Below are positions 24,576-36,714 of a stretch of DNA of 64,000 bases, in pieces. The DNA is taken from positions 32,849,501-32,913,500 of the forward strand of contig OX485805.1 in the NCBI GenBank assembly GCA_950295325.1. The letters are read 5' to 3'. The position numbers and the translations under genes were made by a program. How positions within the stretch are numbered: the first letter of the stretch is position 1; each line of letters begins with the position of its first letter. The notes under the pieces were generated by a model. That model saw only the letters and a program-made list of their open reading frames with translations. It ran no database searches and was not told where the DNA came from. This DNA comes from Polytrichum commune (taxonomy: Eukaryota > Streptophyta > Polytrichopsida > Polytrichales > Polytrichaceae).

Positions 24576-25219
24576 CACTAGTAGAAATTCTGCGTCCGGA
24601 TCAACAAAAAATCCATAGAAAGGCGTTGGTCGCGGTTGTTACTTAGGACGCGTTGACCTATACATGATGTAACAAAATTTTGTTGATTTGTTATGTTGAT
24701 CTAGTCACAAAAAGATTTTAAAAAAAACTTGTTTTATTTTTATATGTATAGATAGTCCAGAAGTAATTTAATTTACATATATATATATATATATATATAT
24801 CATTAAAAATCATCCATGGATGGTTGGTAGGTCCGCACCTTCTAACCCCTCCCAAGTAACCGTCAACCTATATCTCACCCACAAGAATAAAGTACCTATC
24901 ACTAACCTAGGTGGTAAGGCCAAGGGGTTCGAATCTTGCACCTAGTGACACCCACTCATGATATACATGAAGTGGTTCAAACATTTTTAGACTATTGTAA
25001 ATATATATATACTATATATTGTAAATATATATACTATATTCCACAGTTACTAAAATTTTGTTGATTTGGTCATTGTTCTATTCAGATCAACAAAAAAATA
25101 GACAACAAATTGTTGATTTTTACAAAAATTCAAAAATTAGTTAAATCGGTAATTGCAGTGTCTGGATCAACATAGATATGTTGATTTTTTGTTGATTTGG
25201 TCATGATTTTCTAGTAGTG
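24576..25219. mobile_element. Non-autonomous CACTA-type MITE, 644 bp
   Basis: The element starts CACTAGTAGAAA and ends in a sequence whose reverse complement is CACTACTAGAAA (11 of 12 match). TTT flanks it on both sides (24573-24575 and 25220-25222), fitting the 3-bp target duplication of CACTA (EnSpm) elements. Repeated 'gatcaacaaaaaa' and 'ttgttgattt' blocks lie near both ends, as subterminal transposase-binding repeats do. There is no coding capacity. An (AT)n tract lies at 24778-24800. A short 'cctaggtggtaaggc ... ggttcgaatc' segment near 24905-24930 recalls tRNA A and B boxes but cannot form a tRNA. Confidence 0.85.
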
Positions 25220-25857
25220 TTTGTTTGTATTCATTGTGGTAAGGCAAACTTTTCTAATAAGGTGAGGCTCAACCAACACATGTTTCAAGTAGGGTGCGAA
25301 AACGCTAAGTTTCCAAATAGAACGTCTGCTCTTCTACTGCTCTATTCGGATTTCTTACCTAAGTAAGGGAAGATAGTAGAGGTGATGCGCAAGGGAGCAG
25401 CTGATCAAGGTGCAAAGAAAAGGAAGGCGAAGGTGGGGGATAGTCTACGTGTGGACACCTTTGGGCGGAATATGAGATAGAGTATATCGGTGATGACTCT
25501 ACTTTTGCAATAGACCTTGGTGGTTCCCAATCCTCTAAGCAGTTAAATTACAGTGTCATTGACAACCCGCACAAAATTGTACCTCCACCATCCGATTTGT
25601 TGTTCGGTGTAGCGCCCAAAGGTGGAGAAAGGGCCTTGACAAGAGAGAGAAAATAAATTCTCTGCAAATGGTGAGAAGAGAGAGGAAACACTGCAAATTG
25701 GACCTACTTGGAAGATCATGCAACTAAGTGCTGCTGGTCGAGGTTTCTTGAAGATATTTTCCAAGGTTCAAAATCCGGTCCTTCAAGTGTATAAAAGTAA
25801 GCGGGGCCAAACAATTCCGCTAGAGGTTGAAAAATTGAAGACAACAACAAGAGAAGT

Positions 25858-26505
25858 GTGAATACAAGAAAACTCCTTTATCGTCCACAATCCTTCAACG
25901 TGGCAGTCGGGACCCAAATGCGATGCTTAGTGCCACGACGTGTCCGCTTCCGTTTGAAATTTACGGGGGAGGCCAAATATCCTCTAAGTGACACATTGAA
26001 TGAGGTATCTAAGGCTATTGGTGATGTCCTCTTGGAAGTCCAACCAATTTCTTGTCCAAATGCATCTCTATTAAATGATCGTGGTTGCGAAGAATGGGTC
26101 CAAGAGGCTATTTTACAAGACAATGTATCCAATATGACTCCGTGGGACGACGGGTGGGAATCCACTCCGGAACTCCTCGTTTATTAGGCAGAAGGCAATA
26201 GGACTCTGAAGCCATTTGATTATTACCCGGGGATGGAAGCGATGTTCAATGCTCTCCGGAATAAGTTGTTGCCCCAAAAGAAAGTTTATGTAGCTCAGGG
26301 TAAAGAAATATTTGATGAAATTTTAAGTTCAAAGACGTCGCCCTCGCTCCTGAAGCATGTGTCTATGCCCGGTTTGTACTACCTTCGTCAATTCGATGAT
26401 GAAGTGACATTACCTTAGTCTTGGGATCATCCAAGTAGGGAGATTTTTTATAGGGAGTGGGAGGATTCTTTTTGCATTCAGGAATTCCAGAAATATTTAC
26501 AATGA
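25858..26505 (+). pseudogene. Unrecognised ORF broken by two amber codons
   Basis: One frame runs for about 215 codons with only two stops, TAG at 26185-26187 and TAG at 26416-26418, before TGA at 26503. The sequence across the stops looks coding: rich in charged and aromatic residues, with few simple repeats. It lies about 400 bp after the interrupted zinc-finger frame, so it may be a later exon of the same decayed gene. A coding-like piece also follows at about 26930-27055. No domain was recognised. Confidence 0.5.
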
Positions 26506-26745
26506 TGTCTTTGGTAGTGGATAGCGAAGAAAGTGAGCACATATGGTTCACAATTTTGTTTTATTTATTTCAGGTATATCTATAGATTCCCTATAAAATG
26601 ATTAGTGATTTTTACGGAGTTTCAAATTTCAACCGATTATTTGTCAAACTCAAGTGGTAGATTTGCAACTAATCGCCAGTTTTTTCTTGATAATGGTTCA
26701 TGGTTTAGCATTTTTTGCTATGACACTCATATTGTAATATTTACG

Positions 26746-26865
26746 TTCTAACACTAAAATTCTAACACTAAAGTTGTAATACTAAAATTCTAACAATGAA
26801 ATTCTAACAGTGAAGTTGTAACACTAAATTTGGAATATTAAATGTGTAATACTAAATTTGTAACC
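26746..26865 (+). repeat. 14-bp minisatellite, about 8.5 copies
   Basis: Consecutive 14-bp units begin TTCTAACACTAAAA at 26746. They continue with exact spacing at 26760, 26774, 26788, 26802, 26816, 26830, 26844 and 26858. Later units drift (ttgtaatactaaaa, ttctaacaatgaaa, gtgtaatactaaat). Confidence 0.9.
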
Positions 26866-29197
26866 ATATAAGGACTACAGTAGTAGGTGTTTAACTCCTT
26901 AATTGAGATTGAATTTTTTTAGGAGGCTAAAAAATTTGTCAAAATTTGTCAAAGCAATTCGGGATACCGTTACGGCATCCATAGAGTCTCTTATGAAGAG
27001 CAAAATTACAAATGAATCATACCCCAATATTGAACAGCTTAGTAGGTACCACTAATAAACGATCAACTATGCAAATTTCCAATAAATGACCAAAAAGTAT
27101 TTGGAAAAATATAACAACTGACCGAGAATCTGAGGTCGATCGGATAAGGAGGAAATTTCAAGAAACTAATGCGATGTTGTGAGAAAAAAATCTTTGGGAT
27201 TGGTATCCTATTTGGCGTTGTCATGATGTGGATAGGCTACTAGTTAAAACATAGGTATTTGTATATGTTATTGTTATTTTCAAAATAGAATTTAATATGA
27301 TATCCTAGTTAGTTATTTGACTTGAGAATTGGTGTTAAATTCAAGACCGGAAGATTTTGGTAGATTAAATATTTGGTATATCATATTTAATATATAGGAC
27401 TTGGTATGTAGGACTTGGGAATGATAAGGTATCATTTTATTGGTTATTAAATGAGGACAACTTTGGAGTAAAACAATTTGTGAATGGTGGATGAATGGAG
27501 TGTTTGATTGATATAAAATTTTGAGAGAATATTTTTTATAAGATATGAGAATTATGCATAAAATTTGGAGGCTTCAATTTTTTGTAGAAAAAAATATAAA
27601 GACTTGAAGTAAAGGGTATCTGATAATATAGGTAACTAGAAGAGCGTAGTTAAAAAAACAAGAATATTGTTGAATATTATGGCTATAGCTATAAGAATTT
27701 GTGAGTATCTTTTGATCTTACTTATTTATTTTATATGAAAATTTGATGTTCATCGGAGTTAAAAATTAGAAGTTATGAGAATTTTAGTAACTGGATGATA
27801 TAAGACAACGTTCAGGCTAGGAAATTAGAGTTAGAAAATCATACATAATATTTAAATTAAAGCTGTATTATTGTTAATTTTTGGTGTGCAAATTTTTAGT
27901 AAAGTATTCTATAAGTATGTCAAGTTTCATATGAAGGGAGTAAGCTATTTGAGAGTTATGTATATCTAAAGTCTAGTATGTTAGCATTGAAAGAAATCTA
28001 AAACTATGAAGAAATAGAAGGGGAAATATTAGGGTGGGAACTTAAGCACTATCATGAAGAGAAGTTCCGTGTTTACCGGATAGGCCACAATTTTTTTAAC
28101 AGCGTATACTTCACGCACACTGGAAGGTATTTGATGAATTACCAATCATGTCTTGAAGCCACGACTGTAATACCTTATACGTGTTTCCATTTTAATTATT
28201 AGTTTGTGGTTATAATGTAATAGAATTTCAACATTGTTGTTTGAACCATGTCATGTGCATACTACCACGATGAAGAATGTGGAGAATGATAACAATTGTT
28301 GTGTGTCTTATGCTAGAATTCAAGGTGGAAATTGTGCGTGGGAGGCTTACTCGAACCCGCTTAGTTACGAATAAACCAACGATTTTTATTCTACTTATGA
28401 AGGTATTTTTGTCGCATGAAAGTGATGTGTACCGTCAATTAGCATGTCTTATGTACAATTTAACGATGAAAACAATTGAAAACAGTTGCCGTGAAATTAC
28501 CAATATTATGAAAGCAATGTCCGTTATTAATTACTACGGATCCTTCATATTCTCTACATGGCTTAGGATATGAATATGAGGACACTCTTACATGTGTAAT
28601 TTTATATTTGATTGCTCAAGTTCGGGAGGGGAAATGTAAGGGCGTAGTTTGCGAATTTCTTGACTGGGTGTAGACTGTACAAATGCGTGCACTTCACAAT
28701 TTTGCAGTTGAGGATCCTGAACACTTTGATCGGGCCTGGGCTACATTACATTATTCCGATTGGAATGATAAATCGGGATAGTAGGCACAGATATTAAGAA
28801 CATGATATGAACGTGACATGAGTTGGGTTGCTTCAATCGAAATACCTTCATAGAGCATTCGAGTAGCTTCTTTGCGGAATGACATCTGTAACACTGCACA
28901 TGAGTTTGCATTGACCACTGCAATTGAAGATCGTCTACGGTGGGAAACATGTGTTGGAAGAGAATTCCCAAGCAATTCGAAGACCACCAATATTAGATTG
29001 CATTTGTGAATGGATTGCCTCTTGAGTCTTCACCCATGAAGATTGTGTAAAATGAAAACCGTATCACAAAAACTCAAAGCGTTGATGTTTAAGTTAATTT
29101 AATTCTCAATTGTTATACATAATGACGATCATGTATGTGGGTCAAGTTTCGTTTTGTTATGAGTTGATGTGTATTTCTCATATATATATGTATCTCT

Positions 29198-29234
<37 letters not shown>

Positions 29235-32049
29235 GTTTTTGAATGTAGAGTTGGTATACATGAAAAAGATATAAAGTCCATAGAGTCTTTGAAGTTTAAT
29301 AGTGAATTTTAAATTGCACTCAAATTACAACCATATGGTTGGAATATGGATCATTCTCTTTGATTTCCACCAAATCATTTTGGAAGAAAATAATTGGAAC
29401 ACCAAGATAACACAAAAAACACTTGCTCATCAATATGACTACCTGGGTATATGTCTCTACAACTTGGGAGGATAAAAACAATTATGTCACTAGCCTTCAA
29501 CTTCATGCAAATATTACCTTTTGCAACCAAATAATCGTAATCAAGGATTCCAACCAGTTTAAGGTCCAAAACACAAGAGTTGCAGATAAACAATTGCATC
29601 CAAATTGTTTGGTATAATGTAGAATCTTACTAGTTCCAAGTGAAGGGAAACAAAAAAAAACCAAAAAACTAAACAATTTGATCCTAGGAAACTAATTACG
29701 TGAAAAATGTTGACACCCTTGATATGGCTACCTAGACATTCATGAGTTTTGATATGCCCATCTTACATTTGGCTCAAGGTTTGAAACATCCCCATTGGAT
29801 CTTACTTTTAGACTTGACGTTGGATCCAATTTGAAGATTGGTTCCTTTATTCAAATATTTGGCAGTGATGTGCTACCACATTAGTGCCACTTCATTCTTT
29901 CGTACTTTGGAGTTAGTCCCTAGTGTAAACTCCATGTGTTCATAATTAAACTATTAAGAAATCATATTGATTGGTTGTACAATTTCTTTGGAGCTTGGAC
30001 TCTATTGTAAACCCAATTTTTCATTGGGACCTTGCAAGCGTGCAACTTTGGGTGTATTCATCGTCAACTTTTGGTAGGGTTACTAGATGTTGAGTGAATG
30101 TTCACAATACTTGCCAAAGGGGAGGATACACTAGGGGAAGGGATTGTGAAAGCTTTGATTGCTATTGTAAAGCACCATTGTTACTGCTTTAAGGTAAAAT
30201 AACTCCTAAATAATGAACTTAAATTGGGATGAATAAGGAACCAACATGCAAAGGGCATGTTCTTATTATTACCCCCTGAATAGGTGTTAATGTGTGCATG
30301 CGATTACGCAGTTACTTCTCTCATTTTGACTCATATATAATTCATATTTGTGTTAATGTATGCTCTATGAGAGGTTTTGTTTTCTAAACACAACTACAAA
30401 GCTAACAGTAAAGGCCTAGGCCTTGATTACACAATAACACACATTGTTCATGTGCTATAAAACAAAGGTTGCAAAGTTAGAAAGAGCACACTTTGTGAAG
30501 CGAACTTGTGGATATCAATTCAAAGTTCACATCCATACATATTGACCTTATGCAACGTGGTGGACTCTTTATAATTATTCTTATTTCCAATCAAATGAAT
30601 TTCTCATAACTCATGATTGTATAAGGTTGGGTTGATATCCTCATGTATTATGATCACACGTAGGTTTATAATGCATCAGAACATGAGGGTCGATAATGAC
30701 TATTTATGGGTGATAAGGTGAGAAATGTTAGTTTGAATGAAAAAAAATTAAATGATATGGATTTAATACGATTAAGTGATTGATAATCTCCCAATAAATG
30801 CCTATGGAAGTAAATGTCTATGTGTCAAGTTTCATTCACTTCTAATGTGCATATCTTATCAGTAGTGAACATTTAAAATATATTGAATCAATGTTGAAAC
30901 ATTATAGCCGTGAAAAAGAAATGATGGCAAGTGCGAAGTAGACAAGCGCAACTCTCTAGATGAGCGGTTGTGCAAGTGGCTAAAGAATAGAGCATCCTAA
31001 ATAACTTCCTCATATTGCATTTTTGTAGAACATACAAGCTTCACATGAACTCCACACATTTCAAGTATGGAATTTAATGTGAAGAGGCCACCATAAAGTA
31101 TTCCAAAAGCACTTTGTCCCATGCAAAAGGTGGGTCTTGGGCGTGTCCTAGATGAATATCCCTGATAGTAGTTCCCCTTATATTTAACACAACCTACTAC
31201 AAAGAAGAAGTGAAAATAAAATCGTATGTGACAACATAGAGTGGATATGTTGCTCTGTATTTCACTTTAGGTCATTAGTACATTCTTAAAACTCCATGTA
31301 TTTCATTCTCAGTATTCGTATGCTTTTGATTGGAAAATTGCAATTGATTTTCCAAAAAATATTTGATTGGGTCTTAAGACCCATTAATGAACTCGTTGGA
31401 CCTTAAGGGCCAGGGCTACACTAATCATGTTATGTATTTGAGGATTTAAATTGGTGTGTTGTGTTAATTACGGCGGTCCATGTGAATCCTTGTCATATAC
31501 AAACATTGTCTAATTGCCATCAATGATCGCAGGGCAATGAACGTGGATTGATGATGAATGATAGTGTGAACCACACTAAATAAGAGCGCCCTCACCGGGA
31601 ACACATGCACCAAATGGTCCACTACCATCAATTTTTTGTGGGCTTAATGGAAAGCTTGTTTCACCATATATACTTAAAATGTGCATTGCCGTTCGATTGT
31701 GGCATGGAGAGGAGGTCTTAGAAGTCCTTTAACTCACGAGATGTGAGGGTATTTGGTGAGTCATAAGAATCTTATTAGAATCTCTTATCCGTGCCATAAT
31801 CGGTGGTCAATGAAGAGCTAGATGTATATGGTGAAATAAGCATTCCATTGTGCCCCATTAAGCTTAAAATGTGGACGGTAGAGGCCCATTTGGTGTATCC
31901 TTGGTGAAGATACTCTATAATAGTGTTTGAATCACCTTAGAACTCTTCAAAGAAAAGAGAGTGGTTCCACGGCTAGGTGATGCAATGGTGGTCGATCGAA
32001 GGAGGACAAATTTTGCCCTCCTTCGTTCTAGCAAAGGTAGTTACCGATT
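26866..32049. other. AT-rich spacer with coding-like debris
   Basis: Fragments that read like old coding sequence occur at about 26930-27055 and 28277-28780 (the latter ends in an open frame 'ALHNFAVEDPE', stop near 28780). They have no firm identity. A palindromic (ATA)n(ATT)n simple repeat lies at 29198-29234. No other structure was recognised. Confidence 0.4.
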
Positions 32050-32300
32050 ATGGTATTTAGTGCAACATGCATAGTAACGTCACTTACCCAATTTTAGGCA
32101 TATGCTAGGTTACATTAATGACCAAGAACTTCACCGTTAGTGTAATCCCATAACATTTGACGTTCGAATGTGCTTACTTATATCTTGACATGAGTATGTC
32201 TATCTTATACAATGGTCTACAAGTTGACTAAAGTGTACACAAATGGCATGTGGCTGTAATATGCTTGAGAATACCTGGCCCTTGCATACTAAAGTGTAAA
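32050..32300 (-). repeat. Dispersed repeat R3, minus-strand copy
   Basis: The reverse complement matches about 9330-9590, with the shared block 'caacttgtagaccattgt' and similar order of flanking blocks. It directly abuts an R2 copy. Confidence 0.6.
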
Positions 32301-32305
32301 CACAT

Positions 32306-32460
32306 GTTGCTGACAAGAGAAGGTAGGGTTTTTGGCCAATGGATGAACTCATCTATCATTCATGACTATATTTGTTCACTTATTCATTAAAAATGTCATC
32401 CAAAAAGTTATCATGGTGACATAAAATACCATATGACACTAAATATCATATTTAGTGTAG
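32306..32460 (+). repeat. Dispersed repeat R2, copy 2, ending in a perfect palindrome
   Basis: This is homologous to 4351-4502. It ends with an 11-bp perfect palindrome, acactaaatat and atatttagtgt around one central base (32436-32458). A similar palindrome lies close by at about 32550-32575. Confidence 0.7.
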
Positions 32461-34570
32461 TGTTGCACATAATCGGTGGCATGGCTATATCGAGATGGTG
32501 ACTGCTTGGCACGACCTTTGTACCTACCTTACATGCCATCAAGTACACTAAATAGGATATTTAGTGTTTGATACATTAAATACGAACACATACAATAAAT
32601 ATCAATAACCCTATGAAAGTAAGTAACATTAAATGTAAACTCAAAACACTAGATATCAACTATGGTATTATGTGGAAGTTACATGTTTGGATTTAGTGTT
32701 AGTAAGGATATGAAAATATAACAACAACATTGATAAAAGGAGAATTCCAACAAATCTTCTAGCATATCTTCTAGCACTAATTATTCAAATGTCAAAAATT
32801 AGAGTTGATTAGGACAGGGTGGTAACAACATTAAATATAATCAAACACTCATTATCCTATTTAATGTAGTGATTATTGTGAAATTGGGCTTCCCTGAGAG
32901 AGATCGACATAGGCGAGACACAACCCCAAACCATTATGAAGAATCTTGATGGGTTGCAAGACACTTGTGTCTAGGAGATGAGCCGAACAAGCTAACCCTT
33001 TATTGTTGGGAGAGCATTCTAAATGGTCACCTCATATCATCATGCTAGTCTCCCACTTGGCATGTAGATCCATATATATTCCAAGAAGGGATGGGCTCAA
33101 GTCTTGTTAGATTTCAACTTGATATGAAGGAGAATGATGCTGCAAGGTGGGTTTGATCCTCGCAGATTGTCACCATGACTTGAGTGAGGAGGTAAGTTTT
33201 TTTGCCCTTGTAAGAATCAGTTGTGTTTAGCAGTTTCGGCAACAACCCAAAGTAAACATGCTCCAAAGATGGCATTCAAGTTCAATATGCGAGACATCCA
33301 TCATCTAGTCAATGAACTTTGACCGCCTCTAGAAAAGGGATATGACCTTGAAATTTGAGGAATCAAATCCCCACATGTATATATTTTTTTCGATTTTGTA
33401 CATGCGATATATATTTCAGTCAAGGGTCCACATCCATCCCGTCATCCAAATGTAGAAATACAATATTCTCACTAGTTGTCTCGACTTGATAACATCAACT
33501 TTGTGACTGTTCGAACTTCTTAAATTTTGTTGGAATGAAAATATTTTTGTTCCCACACCTTTCATGGCTTTTACATGCAAGTGGCCGATTAAAACCAATG
33601 TTGACGGTAGTGACCTCCAATACCATCGACATCAAAAGTGGTATGAAATTTCCAAGTTCGTTGGAATGCACCCTGGGGCAATAAAGGGTTAAAGACTCTC
33701 TGGCAGTTGAATTACCATATTTTCCGATATTGCTAAATCAAGACATGCTAAATTGCAAGAGTATCTTTAAGGTGGAGCTGAGCATTTGTTGATCGAGGTA
33801 GCTTTGTATTCCATTAGAATACTCAAAAATACACAATATTGAAGTAGTCATGACTAGTGTTGCATTCTTTATTCTAGAGGTCGGAGGCGGAAATTCATTT
33901 TGTTCAACATGGTCATCATCAATGTCGCCACCGTCATTATCCATCTCTAAGCCCTAGGCTCAGGCACTTCCATCGAATTTAAAACATACTAATGCTATAT
34001 GATAATATGGAACAATTGGCCAAGTTGCGTGTGTCTATATTCGCCCTATTAGCTTGAATAGATTGTACTAGTGAGTTTATAATTAAAAACATAAAAAAAG
34101 CCTCAAAATTTGTTGAGTATTTTAAAATGAATTTCAAAATGCATATTGCAAAATAAATTTAGAATAGATGCACCCTAAGTCATGACTCAATTGATATTGC
34201 CAAACACGATCTCTCGAAATGCTTTAAAAACACATTTAGGTCGGTTGTGCTCCTCGTTTTGGATTTCTATAGGGAACACCAAAGCATGGGTCATCAATTA
34301 TTGAAGAAACGTCCTTTGCTAGGTGTGACATGAGAGTTAGCCTCAAAATTTGGCAGGATTAATTTGATGGAGAGGAGAAAACGGTTCCCTGTCCAGGTTT
34401 TAGTCAAGGTGTTTTTGTCACGCATACCTAGTACCAATGGAATGAAATGGAATTGGTTTTAAAGTCCGAGAAGCCAAAAGGCTTATGGGACTATAAGTAC
34501 ATCAAGATGGTGACAAAAAAAAAAAAAAAAAAATTTCCTAGAATAATGGAGTGCAGTGGCTAAGTTGATA
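32461..34570. other. AT-rich spacer ending in a poly(A) run
   Basis: No recognisable gene. A run of about 19 A residues lies at 34515-34533, just before the tandem array. Confidence 0.4.
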
Positions 34571-36214
34571 TCAACTTGATGGTCCAATGAATTGAAAAAA
34601 AGAATTGTCCAATGTTACAGTAGTGAAAGTGGGAAGGAAACCTATAATCTTCAATGGAGTTGTCGAGGGACCATTTGAGCATATTGTTTCTCATTTTCAA
34701 CTACATTGTAAGAGCAAAACTGGCATAATCCATTACCTCTAGGGATTGAGAAGGATGGATATATATACAATCATTGGCCAATTTCAGTGACGAGGCTATA
34801 TCAACTTTAGTGGTCCAATTAATTGGAAGAAAGAGTCGAGACTATCTAGTACTACATTTTTGAGAGAGGGACGGAAACCTATAATCATTAATGAAGTTGT
34901 TGAGGGGCCATTTGAGCACAAAGTGGTCCTCATTTTCAACTACATTGTAAGAGCAAAATTGGCATAATCCGTTACCTCTAGGATTGATAAGGATATATAT
35001 ATATATATATATACACGATCACTAGCCAATTTCAATGATGAGGCTATGTCAACTTTGGTGGTCCAATTAATTGGACGAAAGAGTTGAGACCGTCTAGTAC
35101 TACATTTTAAAAAAAGTGACGGAAACCTGTAATCATTAATGGAGTTGTCGAGAGGCCATTTGAGCACCACTATTTCTCACTTTCAACTACATTGTAAGAG
35201 AAAAAGTGGCATAATCCGTTACCTCTAGGGATCGATAAGGATATAGAGATGGTCACTGGCCAATTTCGATGACAAATCTATTTGAACTCGGTGGTCCAAT
35301 CAACTGGAAAAAAGAATTGAGACTGTCTAGTACTGCATTTCTGAAATAGGAAAGGAAACCAATAATCTTTAATGGGGTTGTCAAGGGGCCATTCGAGCAC
35401 AAAGTGTTCTTCATTTTCAACTACATTGTAAGAGCAAAATTGGCATAATCCGTTCCCTCTAGGGATTGATAAGGATGGATATATATACAATCATTGGCCA
35501 ATTTCAATGACGAGGCTATATCAACTTTAGTGGTCCAATTAATTGGAAGAAAGAGTTGAGACTGTCTAGTACTACATTTTTGAGAGAGGCACGGAAACCT
35601 ATAATCATTAATGAAGTTGTCGAGGGGCCATTTGAGCACAAAGTGGTCCTCATTTTCAACTACATTGTAAGAGCAAAATTGGCATAATCCGTTACCTCTA
35701 GGATTGATAAGGATATATATATACATGATCACTGGCCAATTTCAATGATGAGGCTATGTCAACTTTGGTGGTCCAATTAATTGAATGAAAGAGTCGAGAC
35801 CATCTAGTACTAATTTTTTAAAAAAGGGACGGAAACTTGTAATCATTAATGGAGTTGTCGAGAGGCCATTTGAGCACCACTATTTCTCACTTTCAACTAC
35901 ATTGTAAGAGCAAAAGTGGCATTATCCGTTACCTTTAGGGATCGATAAGGATATAGAGATGGTCACTGGCCAATTTCGATGACAAATCTACAGTATTTGA
36001 ACTCGGTGGTCCAATTAACTGGAAAAAAGAATTGAAACTGTCTAGTACTGCATTTCTGAAATAGGAAAGGAAACCAATAATCTTTAATGGAGTTGTTGAG
36101 GGAATTTTCTAGCACAAAGTGTTCCTCAATTCAACTACATTGTAAGAGTAAAAATGGTATATTCCGTTGTCTAGTGGGGTTGAGTTGATAAAGGATGTAT
36201 AGTCGACAACCGGC
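34571..36214 (-). repeat. Seven-monomer tandem array derived from an RT zinc tail
   Basis: The block 'caactacattgtaagag' recurs seven times at intervals of about 234-247 bp. Three monomer types, told apart by their tails (acaatcattggcc, cacgatcactagcc, gatggtcactggcc) and internal bases, follow in the order 3-1-2-3-1-2-3, a higher-order period of about 705-719 bp. On the minus strand each monomer encodes C-x2-C-x5-ENE(E/D)HFVL-x-WPL and then a Phe-rich segment. That is the pattern of the zinc-binding tail of plant LINE-type reverse transcriptases, in which the final cysteine (usually CPL) has become tryptophan. Small indels put neighbouring monomers in different frames, so no long protein is made. 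Confidence 0.8.
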
Positions 36215-36714
36215 CAATTCCATGGCGAGTCAACAATTCGAGCCGGTAGTAGTAATAGTAGTAGCAGTACTCTGTGAAGAGATTTGGATCCGTTTCGGTA
36301 ATCGTGATACGAACTTGGCGACTCTTCCTATCTTGACAGAGGCATGGACCACAGCTGAATTGATTATGACAATGCTGCTGCTGCTGCGAGATGCGTTGTT
36401 CGAGGACTTCAAAGATGGAGGACTAGAACACTTTCTGATTGGTTTTGGACTTCACCAGACATTCTAGCTTCAAGTAAGTAGCTGATAGTTGTGCGGATGG
36501 TAGTCGCACGATTTCAGTCCATGCTGCGAGTTCTTGATTTTGTCAACAAACTCATTTTGTTGGTAGGTTTATGCTCTTTTTTGGTTTCCATACGGATCGA
36601 CGTCGTAATTTGTAGCGACATCAATTTTTGGGGAGTTGTGACAGATCAGTTAGCCATGATAGGCTGGCAAGATTTGAAGAGCAGATGAGCTAAGAAGAGG
36701 ACTCAAGAAACATT
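36215..36714 (+). other. 5' region of the LRR gene
   Basis: An open frame at 36225-36467 contains L-C-E-E-I-W-I-R-F, faintly like an F-box start. A 'gtagtagtaatagtagtagcag' triplet run and a 'ctgctgctgctg' run suggest simple-sequence expansion. It may be an upstream exon or untranslated leader of the downstream LRR gene; not resolved. Confidence 0.3.

Larger units (their letters stand above)
18461..25475 (+). pseudogene. Interrupted zinc-finger ORF hosting two insertions
   Basis: If the copia element plus one TSD copy (18533-24539) and the CACTA MITE plus one TSD copy (24576-25222) are subtracted, one frame runs without a stop from 18461-18532 through 24540-24575 to 25223 onward. After the second junction it encodes C-x2-C (CIHC), then L-N-Q-H and a final C, the spacing of a BED/C2H2-like finger. 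Such fingers are typical of the N-terminus of plant hAT-type transposases and related proteins. The frame ends at TAA about 25361, but coding-like, lysine-rich sequence continues in the same frame to a TAG near 25475. The gene was probably a transposase or a related host protein and is now broken. Identity beyond the finger is unknown. Confidence 0.55.

Noticed and set aside
24905-24930. tRNA-like A and B box motifs
   Set aside because: The boxes are only about 15 bases apart, no cloverleaf forms, and the segment lies inside the CACTA MITE.
28277-28780. Harbinger-type transposase remnant
   Set aside because: Only 'ALHNF' and nearby residues resemble the family; no catalytic acids or ends could be located.
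36225-36467. F-box exon upstream of the LRR gene
   Set aside because: The similarity is limited to a few residues, no clean splice to 36715 or 37509 was found, and triplet runs may create the frame.
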